A DNA stretch of 64,000 nt, from assembly GCA_025766275.1 (NCBI GenBank), contig JAFKAC010000023.1, forward strand, positions 558,001-622,000, read 5' to 3'. The translations under genes were made by a program, and so were the position numbers. The stretch's first letter is position 1. Each line of letters starts with the position of its first letter. This DNA comes from Lactarius indigo (Eukaryota; Basidiomycota; Agaricomycetes; Russulales; Russulaceae). The notes beneath the pieces were generated by a model. That model was not told where the DNA came from. It ran no database searches and worked only from the letters and a program-made list of their open reading frames with translations. Positions 10,574-20,305 of this stretch are shown here, in pieces.

Positions 10574-11151
10574 TGTTATGATCCGACGCTTTGGACCTAA
10601 CCCACAGTATGTCTCCACCCTGCCTTCCCCTTCTGTACCATACCTTGTTACCAAAGGAGCTACTGTTACTAGTGGCGCTGTTTCTTTGATCCGAACTTCT
10701 GCTTACTCCGTTTAGTCTCTTTGATATTGTGTGGACTTGTGTTCATGTTGTTTGGAACCCTGTCCTATATAAACCTGTACCATAGACTGTAGGAAGCCAG
10801 ACTTGGCTTCGTTTGCAATCTAGCAATCTTGCCTCCGTACTTTGGTGTGACATCACCTTATCTCTCTCTTCTTGTGCATCCCCTACCTCAGTCCCTAACC
10901 AGGACACTTCGAAGTCTTTGCAGTTGAACTATATCAACGCGTTACACCTGTTATACTCTGTGCACTAGCAAGATCAAGTGTAGAGAAGTGTTAGACACTT
11001 CGGACGAGGAGTCCTACATTACAGAGTAGTGCTGCACCTTGTGCCACACTTTTATCACTCGTATTTCATAGCAATAAGACAACAGAGGTCTTCGCTTGAT
11101 ACCTGTGTGATTCAGAACCTTTAGAACCCACGCCCCTGCTAGGGCGTAACA
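10574..11151 (+). repeat. 3' LTR of the inner element
   Basis: 578 bp, near-identical to the 5' LTR, with one substitution seen by eye. The self-primer sequence is at 10799-10809. It ends CA and is followed by the target duplicate AATGT. Confidence 0.95.
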
Positions 11152-12396
11152 AATGTAAAACACTGGGTGGATGCTCCACTGCGTGGGAAGTTCCAATTGA
11201 TAATTGTAAGGGGACATCACCTGCACTACCCGGAAGGGCCCGTGGCGTCGCGCCGCTAATTTCGCTGTAGGTTGATTCGTTCGGAGGTGTTTGCCCTCAA
11301 GCCACACGAGGTCGTTGACGTTGAATTTGGGCGTATCTTTGTTACGCACCCATGACTCCTGAGCCTTCTTCATGAGGCGTTGGGCGTCGTCTCTAGCTTC
11401 TTTTAGTCGCGTTAGCCGCGCAGTTACAAGGGGAATTGGAGATGGCTTATCGGTCCAATCTGCTTGCGGGTCATATCCCATTAGGAGTTGGAATGGCGAC
11501 TGCTTCGTGTGCTCGTGAGGCCAATTGTTATGCGCGAATTCGGCGATTGGCAGATAAGTTGTCCAGTTATCTTGACGTTCATTCACCCAGAAGCGCAGGT
11601 ACTGTTCCAGCCATTGGTTGGTCCTTTCGGACTGTCCATCCGTGCGTGGATGATACGCCGTTGATATGTTCTGCTGGATTCCTAAAATTCGGCACGCTTC
11701 CCGGGCGAACTTGGACGTGAAGCGTGGATCGCGGTCACTGATGATTTTACGCGGTAATCTGAAGCGTTTGAAAACGTGAGTCACGTACAGGGCCGCCGTT
11801 TCTTCGGCCGTGATTTCTTCTTTGCAGGGAATGAAAACGGAAGCCTTGCTGCAGTCGTGGTCGGTGACGGTCAGTATACTGTCATGCCCCTTCGATGAAG
11901 GGAGTTTTGTGATGAAGTCCATCGCTACCGTGTGAAACGGTGTGGCTTCCAGTATTGGCGTGATAGGGTGTAGTGCGGCCCGTATAGGTCGAGTGTTGAC
12001 TTTGTTTCGTTGGCATTCTGCACACCCTTGTACGTATTCGTATACGTCTCGTCGCAGTCGTGGCCACCAGTAGTGCCGTTCCAGGATTCGTTGGGTTCTC
12101 GCGATTCCCGGATGGCCGTGTATTGGTAAATCGTGGTGGTCGTGTATTAGTACGCGGTGTGTGGATGCCGGCCCAGTTATCACGAACCTGCCGTCCTTGT
12201 ACCATTCTCCCTGTATCTTTTTGAGCTGATGGGGGTCTACCCACATCTTGATGATTTCTTCATCTTGTTGGTGGCGCGGTTGTTGTAGATTTGGATTTGC
12301 AATGAAGGTGCGCGCCACGTTGAGGGTCCTTACAAAGACCTTGGGGGGAAGGACGACAACCTCGTTGTTGTCTTCAGCCCCTTGATCGTAGTCGGG
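11152..12396 (-). pseudogene. Outer element pol: integrase part
   Basis: Integrase zinc finger (HGHPGIAR...CAECQRNK) and catalytic core (MDFITKLP, SDRDPRFTSKF) with the GPFRV-type C-terminal segment. It is in the same frame as the RT part and is separated from it only by a TGA at 12397-12399. The context (ALSR, stop, PDYDQG) suggests a former CGA arginine codon. The frame is then cut by the inner LTR at 11151, just after SIHPVFYI. Confidence 0.88.
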
Positions 12397-14415
12397 TCAT
12401 CTTGATAAGGCGTCCGCTCTTCCGTTGTTCTTCCCTTTTATGTGGTGAATCTCAAAGTCATATTCGGAAAGTTCGAGTACTTCCCTAGCGACCCGTCGAC
12501 TAATCTTTTGCGGCGACTTCCAGTACTGTAGATTGAGGTGGTCAGAGTAGATTTTGATCTTGTGCGGGGCCCCTGCGAGTAGCGGCCTCCAATTTCTCAG
12601 GGCCTTGACAATTGCCAACAACTCCAGGTCATAAATGTCGTAGTTTCGTTCCGCTTCAGAGAGTGTCGTGGAGTAGTATCCTATGGGGTGCTGCTTTCCG
12701 TCAGACTTCTTTTGCAGTAAAACGGCTCCCACCGCATATCCCGAGGCGTCGACTTCTAGTTCGAATGGGTCTTGGAGTACCGGATGCGCTAGTACCGGCT
12801 CCTCCGTTACAAGGCGCTTCAGTGTCTTGAACGCTTTGTCTTCTTCGTCTGTCCATCGCCATTCTTCGTCTTTTCGCGTTAATTTGGTAAGGGGTTTGGC
12901 GTGGTTTGCGAAGCCGTGAATGAACAATCTGTAAAAGTTACAGAAGCCGAGGAAGGACCAGACGTCCTTGACCTTTGTGGGTGTTGGCCAATCTTTGATG
13001 CCCTGAACTTTTACGGGGTCCATGCGAGTTACCCCCCTTTCAAGGATTACCCCCAGGTAATCCATTCGCGACTGGTGGAAGAGGCACTTCTCCAATTTGA
13101 AGTAAAGGTCGTGTTCCTCCACCACGCGGAGGACGTCGCGGACTGCGTCGGTATGAGCTGCAAGATTGTGATCAAAGTGAGTGGCGATCCCAATATCATC
13201 CATGTAAACAGGTATCGTGGTACCGAGGCGCTCATGCTTCGCTATCGTGTCCCGGTAGATGTGGTTCATCATTGCCTGGAAGGTTGCAGGGGAATTAGTA
13301 AGGCCGAAGAACATGACCATGGGCTCAAAAAGTCCGAATCTAGTTTTGAACACCGCCTTTTCTTGGTCGCCCTCGCGGATTCGTACGTTATTGTAGCCCC
13401 ACCAAATATCAAGTTTGGTGTAGATATGGGCGTTGCTGAGATCAAGGATGAGGTCCTGGATGAGTGGCAGCGGGTACTGGTTACGGATGGTGTGCGAATT
13501 GAAGACCCAATAGTCCTGTACCAGTCGTAGTTTTCCGTCCTTCTTTTTAATAAAAAAGAAGGAGGATGCGTACGGAGAGATGGAAGGGCGTAGGTACCCC
13601 TGTTTCAACTTCTCTTCTAAGAACTCTTTAAGCTCGTCTTCCTCCTTTTGCGTCATAGGGTATATCTTGCAGTCTATGGCGGCCGGCGCGGACGGTTTGA
13701 AGTCGATCGCGTGATCCCATGGCCTAGCCGGGGGAAAGCGATGAGAGGCTTGCTCGTTGAATAGTTTGCTAAACGCGGCGTATTCTTGTGGAAGTGCGAC
13801 CGCCGTTTGTTGCTGCTTGGCCTGTATGGCCAATTCTGTGGAAGTGGTAGCTCTGGCCCACGTTTCCTCGTCTAGGTCTCGTATGATGGCTTCTTTCTTG
13901 GCCACTATCAGGGCTCGAGTAGCGGTTGCCGAAAGTAGTTCTTCGGTGGTGGCCAGCACTACCGGTTGCATGTCGGGATGTATAGTCGCCATAGCCCATT
14001 TGATTGTGGGTTCAAAGGCGCTGAGCCAGGGGTAGCCAAGTACTATGTCTTCGCTTCCCAAATCGGTGACCAGGAAAGTCATTTTCTTTATCTGTCCTCG
14101 TGTTTTTACCTCTAGGTTAACATAATGAGTGATCAACCCAGCTTTATTCTCCGTGTTGTCTATGTTCCATATCTTGCGTGGTGTTTCTAGTGGATACACC
14201 GGGACTCCTGCCCGTTTTGCCATGCTCGGTCGGATAAAGTTGTCAGTCGCTCCAGAGTCGACCAACACGTTTGTTTCAGTCGTTTGATTTTCCGTTTGGA
14301 CAGTCACTGGAATTCGCAGAGATCGGTAGCGTGTTGTCACGATTACGGAATTACATTGCAGAGCCCTCACCCAGACTGACGGGTTCAGGCGTCCCGAAAA
14401 CCCTCTTTTCCCCAC
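12397..14415 (-). pseudogene. Outer element pol: protease, RT and RNase H part
   Basis: Aspartic protease motif (VLVDSGATDNFI), RT with VYMDD (inside IPVYMDDIGIA), RNase H (ELEVDASGYAVGAVL) and the terminal ADALSR typical of Ty3 RNase H. It is entered from gag by a -1 frameshift. The slippery heptamer G GGA AAA sits at 14412-14406 (minus strand) inside the gag-pol overlap 14385-14415. It ends at a single TGA that separates it from the in-frame integrase. Confidence 0.9.
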
Positions 14416-15926
14416 AAGTCCTGAAGTATGAGGTCTTTTACCTCATCCGTACTGTTGGCCACCTGCGTGAGCCATTCCTTTGCCTGTTCTCCTGCTGTTT
14501 TCGTGCTTGCAGCGTTGATTTGAGGTGCGGGCGTTACGCTTGGCGCCGGCGACATGTATCTGGGCAGCGATGGTGCGTACTGTGACGGCGCGTATTGCGA
14601 TATGGGTCCCTGGGGGTACCCGATAGTTTTGGTCATACAACTGCTAGATGGAGCAGCCTGCCATGATTGCTGCATGCGTGGGTGCGGGCAATTTCGTGAG
14701 AGGTGGCCAGGAGCGTGACAGTTATAGTAAAGGACGTTCCTTAAGTCCCTTCGCGATCCTCCCCTTCCTCATCCCCGAGCTCCCGGTCCCCCCCTTGGTG
14801 GAAACGGCGGCGTAGGCCAGTCGCAATGTGGCAGTTTGTTGAAATCGATGTCTTCGGACCCTGCCAATCTCACCTTAGCGCGGTCCGCTGAGGTGTCCAT
14901 GGCCCAGGGATTGGTTTGTGGTAGGTTTTGTGGGACTGCCCATCCCGCGTTGCCGCTTTGCTTCTTCGGCTGTGTCGTCACGTTTTTGTACTCGTTGAGT
15001 CTCGCTTTGAGATGTATGTAGTTCTTCTGCCGCTTAAGGACAGCTCTCTTCCAGTCGTCAAACGTTACAGGGTCATCAAATTGGAACGCGTTCTTGAAAA
15101 GTTCCTTGGGCAAACCCGACGTGAAGAGGTCGATGGTTTGCGGTTCATTGAGACGGTAGTGAGCCTTCCGTGCGAGCTGTTCAAAGTCATTGACGTACTT
15201 GTCAATGTCTTCACCTGTCATCTTGAACCCCTTTCGTAGTATAGCCTGGGCTTGCTCCCGTTCCAGCGTGTTCTCGAAGCGCTGGCTGAAGCTGTCAGCA
15301 ACGGCTTCCCAGAGCGCCAGGGTGTAGGGACTAATCCCTCGTTGTATTTGTCGATTGAGCCAGTTCAGGAAGGTCAACACCCATTCACTGACAGCTCCGC
15401 CTTTGATATAAGATAGGAACAGGAGGCTCCTCCTGTAATCGTTTCGCATGATGGGGGCGTCCAAGTTCATGCCCCAATAGACATGCCACTGCGTCAGGAA
15501 TTGATCTATTTTGAGCCTGTCCCCATCAAAAATGGAAGGTGGCTCGCCAGTGAGTTTCTCATTGTGGTGTCCTCCTCCTCCTCCACCGGCACCTCCTCCT
15601 CCGCCTCCGCCTCCGCCAGGCGGTCCACTGGGCAGCCTTCTCGGTGGTTCGGTTCTTCGTATGTCGAAAGGGACTCCTCCTCCAGGCGGCGGTGGTGGAT
15701 CTCCACTAGGCCCGCCAACTCCTGGGGGTAGTTCCAAGGCAACGGGTCGTCCCGATGGCGGATCTCCTCTGTCGGATCCTATTGCTCGAAATATTGCGGC
15801 GTCGTCTGCCGTCATTCGTCTTCCAGTTTCTGGGTTGATAGGCATGAGTATTTCTCTTGCCTCTGCTCGTATTGCGCGTGATTCTTCAAGCGCCACCTCT
15901 TCCATTGCTTGAGTGATGGTGGCCAT
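14385..15926 (-). pseudogene. Outer element gag (one nonsense codon)
   Basis: Gag polyprotein starting at ATG 15926, in good context (ATCATGGCC). The frame is open further upstream but has no ATG there. Proline/glycine-rich leader, then a capsid region, then a TGA at 14771-14769, probably from CGA. The frame continues afterwards with a CCHC knuckle whose first cysteine is tyrosine (YYNCHAPGHLSRNC) and ends at 14385. It overlaps pol by about 30 nt. Confidence 0.85.
14406..14412 (-). promoter_or_regulatory. Predicted -1 ribosomal frameshift site (G GGA AAA)
   Basis: In the gag frame the codons read TGG GGA AAA GAG. A -1 slip gives GGG AAA AGA, which is the pol frame. It matches the canonical X XXY YYZ heptamer and lies within the only stretch where both frames are open. 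Confidence 0.65.
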
Positions 15927-16191
15927 GATGGCTGGCGGATCGGATGTGAATGGGTTCTGGCTCTGTAATGTGGGCGGACTCAGCTCGTTCAAGGAGAAGA
16001 TCTTGTATGGCTCCTCCACTGGTTTCTGTCTGATCGGGTTCTCGTCCTTCGCCTTCTTCTTGGCTCTGTTCTCCTTCTTCCTCTTCTTGCTCTGACACTA
16101 CTTCTCCCGTGGAGTGTTCTCTTACTTGTCCGTCAATAGGGCCCCAATCGGCTCTACTATTGAGTTCTCGCGCGTCGATGTCGCAGTGATA

Positions 16192-16452
16192 TCAAGGTCC
16201 TGCCGGTCGTACTACGTCCCACTGGGAGTCTATCGGATTCCACGTAACTTCTACCCAACACAAGTGGTCGAAGTTGAACTCAACTGGGCGGAACCTGGTA
16301 GGTCCGTTAAACTCCACGAAATATCCGGTTTCTTCTTGTCTGTCCCTCCAACTAGCAGCTTGTAGAAAGTGAGTGGGGACGTTTCGTTCTCCCCTTCTTG
16401 GGATCGAATAAGGACGGAAGCTCATCCACTGATCTCTTGTTGTTACGGCCAC
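16192..16452 (-). other. Upstream gag-like leader frame of the outer element
   Basis: An 86-codon open frame beginning with GTG, a few bases after the primer-binding site. It contains RFRPVEFNFDHLCWVEV, which resembles LRPVEFINNNWYILRYF near the start of the inner gag frame. It has no ATG at its start. It may be a former N-terminal Gag module now separated by a TGA and frame changes. Confidence 0.4.
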
Positions 16453-16458
16453 GGTGGG

Positions 16459-16469
16459 ATCTTGGTCTT
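16459..16469 (-). other. Primer-binding site of the outer element (self-priming type)
   Basis: AAGACCAAGAT on the minus strand, two bases after the 5' LTR. It is complementary over 11 nt to ATCTTGGTCTT at 16733-16723, about 30 nt downstream of the TATTTAA box (16767-16761). This is the Tf1 arrangement, with a different sequence from the inner element but the same pairing. Confidence 0.75.
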
Positions 16470-16471
16470 AA

Positions 16472-16659
16472 TGTAACGTTGTCACGACGTGAGCTCGACT
16501 TGAGTGCGGAGTGGCGGTAACGACTTAGCGATATAACAACCCTTCGTGCTTGAAGACGCGGAGGTCCAAGCTTATGCAGTGGTAAATACACGGAGGTATA
16601 CCAACGGTCGGCGATTTGTGTCACGAACGAAGTCGGACAACTCCTTCTTGAGATAAAGG

Positions 16660-16697
<38 letters not shown>

Positions 16698-17020
16698 ACA
16701 AGACAACAAGTGACGATTCAAGAAGACCAAGATGGCGTATCTTGGTCTTCACCAAACAGCTTAAATACAAGTTGAGCAGGCTTTCAAGCGCTGCTATGAG
16801 TCACAGTAAGGTAGCGTCCAACGTGTCGCGTAAGTAGCTCGAACCCTAATACTACTACTACTAGTATTGGTGGCACAGTCCTCAGTCAGCAATCGCGCGC
16901 AATCTCCTATCGTACTCGTATCACCTATCGTAAGTCCGTCACTAATATACCTTACCGGCGTAGTGACAACCGGTACAGTAAGGGTTCGTAGTTTGTAGTC
17001 GTACCAGTTGAGTCGTGACA
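16472..17020 (-). repeat. 5' LTR of the outer element
   Basis: 549 bp, carrying TATA box, transcription-start region and inverted repeat as in the other LTR. It is flanked by the second TATGG copy at 17021-17025. Confidence 0.95.
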
Positions 17021-17025
17021 TATGG

Positions 17026-20000
17026 CCCAGACTCTCGAAGTCGTCTACGGACTTGTGAATAATGTCAAGGTGGTCATAAATGGTACGCAAAGGTTCTCAG
17101 CTGGTGATAGGCGTCCAAATGGATAGCTCCCTTGATAGATGGTAAAGTATCGGTGGACGGCATCTGGAAGGCACTGGGTGAGCTCTTACAGTGTTCGGGA
17201 ATGGCCGTCGCAGAAATTGACCAGGACTGTAGACATGATACAACAGATTTCGGACGATATAAACAAGATAAAGCGTTCGTCGTTAATGCGTTCTACCATT
17301 GTGACGCCGTGGCGCTGAAGCTAATCGCAGGTGATCGCTTGCAAAGGGAGTCAAGAACTTGGCTCACACCTCCGGACCCGTCGCCAAACTACAACATTGC
17401 CCGTGAGATCCATCAAGACGGAACTGCGACATGGTTCTGCGAGGGAAGCGTCTTCGCCGAATGGAACGCGAAGGGTTCCTTGTTGTGGATTCACGGAAAA
17501 CGTGGGTGTTCAATATCGGGCTTACGACAATCCTCATTCATTCCCCTTGCTGTAGCGGGTTCCGGGAAGACCATTCTGATGTACGCGGCGTTTCATCACC
17601 TTTGATTGTGGCCCGGGATATTCACGCGTCCTCCTAGGTCTGCGATCATCCAAGAAGTCGACAGGATGCGCAAAGCCGGACTAGCTTTGATGGCCTACTT
17701 TTTCTTCGACTTCAGGGATACTAAAAAGCATCACCGACGCGATCTCCTCACTTCCCTCCTCTTCCAGCTTAGCGCCAGGTCTGATGCTTGCCAACATATA
17801 TTCTCTCGTTTCTATTTGGACCACGACGAGGGAGCACGGCAGCCTTCAGAGGACGCGCTCTCTCTGTGTCTGGAAGACATGCTCAAAGTCCAAGGTCAAC
17901 CGGCAACTTACATCATTATAGATGCTCTCGACGAATCCCCGAATATCTCCGGGATTCCTACTGCTCGTGAAAATGTGCTCAAATTCCTGGAAGATCTCGT
18001 CGGTTTACGACTCCCAAATGCACATCTATGTTTCTCCAGTCGGCCGGAGTTCGACATTCGGACCATTCTCGAACCTTTGGCGCTATTCCGTGTTTCGCTC
18101 CATGACGAAAGTGGACAAATGGCAGACATCTCGGGATACGTCAAATCAGTCGTACACTCCGATCGGAATATGCGACGATGGACAGCGGAGAATAAGCAAC
18201 TGGTTATCAACACACTCTCAGATAAAGCAGACGGCATGTAAGTAATTTCTCGTATGGTTTGTCTGAACTGTCGCTTAATAAATGCGGCAGGTTCAGATGG
18301 GTATATTGCCTGCTGGACATCTTGCGTCGATGCTTCCCTGCAAGTATCCATACTGTTTTGGACCACTTACCGAAGACGCTGGATGAAACATATGGACAAA
18401 CGTTACTCCGAATCGATGAAGAGAAGTGGCAGTTCGCACACAGACTCTTCCAGTGTCTCGCCGTATCTGTTCGACCACTTCGCGTTGAAGAACTCGCGGA
18501 GGTTCTAGCAATCCGGTTCGAGACAGGAGCTCTCCCCGAGCTTAACATGGGTTGGCGACTAGGCGACTGCGGAAGAAGCTGTACTTTCTGCGTGCTCCAG
18601 TCTCATCACCGTCGTCAATGTGGGCGGGTCTCGAATCGTTCAGTTTTCCCACTTTTCCGTCAAGGAGTTCCTTACATCGGACCGCCTTGCCGCCGCGAGC
18701 GAGGATCGCCGTCGCTATTACATCGTGCCTCACTTAGCACATGCTACTCTTGCGCAAGCCTCCCTCGGTGTGCTACTTCAGCTCGATGAGCACACCGACA
18801 AGGACAGCATTAAGAATTTTCCACTCGCTGATTATGCCGCACAACATTGGTTCGAACACGGCCGGTTCGAGAATGTGTCGTTGATAATCCGGGATGCCAC
18901 GGAACGGCTGTTTGATCGAGAGAAACCACACTTCTCTGCATGGGTCTGGATATACGACCTTGACGACCCCTGGAGAGAGCCCGCGCCCACGAAGCACCCC
19001 GAGCGACCAGAGGCGACGCCATTATATTACGCGATACATTGTCGTCTCCACTGGCTTATTGAACGCCTGATCACGACCTACCCAGGGGATATCGATGCCA
19101 GGGGAGGGTATCACCAGACTTCGTGGATCGCTGCATTCGACATTGGCGACATCGACGTTGCGTGGTCACTTCTTCGACTTGGCGCTCGTATAAATGTCCT
19201 GGACTGCATGGGGGACCATCCACTGCACAGGGCATCAGAAGCCGGACGCGCTCACATAGTACAGCTGTTACTAGAGCACAACGCGGACGTCGATCTTCAA
19301 ACAACAAGGCTCTGGACTCCATTGGGTGTGGCTTCCTCCATCGGAAACGTGGAGATATCACGGCTGCTAATCCAGCAGGGGGCGAATGTGAACTCTCGAA
19401 CCTCGGTTGGCTGGACCCCACTGAATATAGCGTCGGAAAACGGTCATTTGGATGTCGCCCGGCTCCTAATCGACAACGGCGCAGACGTGGAGCCCACCAC
19501 TGACAATGGCCAGACCCCGTTGCACGCAGCAACAAGCAATGGCTATCTTGACATTGTGAAGCTCCTTCTCGAGAGTGGCGCAGATTTCAACATACGTAAT
19601 GGAGACGGGAAGACGGCCTTGGACCTAGCATTCAACAATGGGAAACACGAGGTCGCAAACTTCCTATCCGGACACGCGGCAAGTGTAATGTCTCTGGATG
19701 GCATAGTGAAGTCGTCTACATCAATCCTCCAACCAAGGAATAATACTTTTCAACCGCCACGGAAAGGAGAGGTGAAACCCTCCGACCACGCGCAGCCCTC
19801 GCTGTACGCTGCCTCAGAGAACGGACAGCTCGACACCGTACGGTCACTACTTGACCGAGGTTCGAATGTCGATGAAAAGAACAGCAAAGGTATGACCGCA
19901 TTGCATGGGGCGTCTGTCAAGGGGAACTTCGAGGCGGTAAAATTGCTAATTGAGCGCGGTGCGTTCGTGAACTCGCGAAGCAAAATCGGTTCGTCCCCGC

Positions 20001-20305
20001 TGCACGTCTCGTCTAGATATGGACATCTGGAGGTTACGCGATTTTTACTCGACCACGGTGCTGATGTGAACGCAAAAACGAGGGAAAATTGGACCCCGTT
20101 GCATGTCGTATCGTCGGGAGGGTACCGCCATGATGACCTCCGTACGGCCCTGCTCTTAGTAGAACGTGGTGCAGATGTGGATATCCGAAGCGCCAGTGGG
20201 AGAACTCCAAGACAACAGGCGATGGCATATGGAAACTACAGGATCGCAGAGTTCTTGTCGGGGTGTGCCGGTGCCAGTGCCAGTGGTACCGTGAAATACA
20301 TCTGA
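17026..20305 (+). pseudogene. STAND (NLR-like) gene, 3' part: NACHT NTPase and ankyrin repeats
   Basis: Continuation of the gene begun at 374. Inferred exons are 17026-17082, 17139-17177, 17233-17274, 17331-17501, 17556-17580, 17638-18237 and 18291-20305. The Walker A motif GKPGSGKT is split by the intron 17502-17555. FFFDFRDT and YIIIDALDE (Walker B) follow, then the NACHT-associated region (VQFSHFSVKEFL), then about ten ankyrin repeats (for example TPLHAATSNGYLDIVKLLLESGADFN) to TGA 20305. A single extra T at 18568 (GGC GAC T GCG GAA) shifts the frame. With the transposon and three T insertions the gene is inactive as sequenced. The ankyrin region is otherwise clean, so decay is recent or partly a sequencing artefact. 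Confidence 0.88.

Larger units (their letters stand above)
3205..11151 (+). mobile_element. Inner, young Ty3-type chromodomain LTR retrotransposon (plus strand)
   Basis: A 7.95 kb complete element. LTRs of equal length (578 bp) lie at 3205-3782 and 10574-11151, with a perfect 5-bp target duplication AATGT (3200-3204 and 11152-11156). By eye the LTRs differ at one base (catcGcc versus catcAcc, a CpG transition), so insertion was recent. The primer-binding site is at 3784-3794 and the polypurine tract (AGAGAGGGGC) at 10561-10570. Gag and Pol ORFs are both open, so the element may be competent. It sits in the pol gene of the outer element, between integrase and chromodomain, and so postdates it. 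Confidence 0.97.
1140..17020 (-). mobile_element. Outer Ty3-type chromodomain LTR retrotransposon (minus strand), itself interrupted
   Basis: A full-length element with LTRs at 1140-1690 and 16472-17020. It is flanked by a perfect 5-bp target duplication, TATGG, at 1135-1139 and 17021-17025. Coding order on the minus strand is gag (about 15926 to 14385), protease-RT-RNase H (14415 to 12397), integrase (12396 to 11152) and, after the nested element, chromodomain plus tail (3204 to 1721). The polypurine tract lies next to the 3' LTR at about 1694-1703 (plus-strand C run) and the primer-binding site at 16459-16469. Gag and pol each carry an in-frame TGA, and the inner element cuts pol, so this copy cannot be autonomous. 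Seven LTR differences make it older than the inner element. Confidence 0.95.

Noticed and set aside
10003..10574. Frames on both strands over the Pol C-terminus
   Set aside because: They overlap the intact Pol frame with its zinc knuckles and show no independent features.
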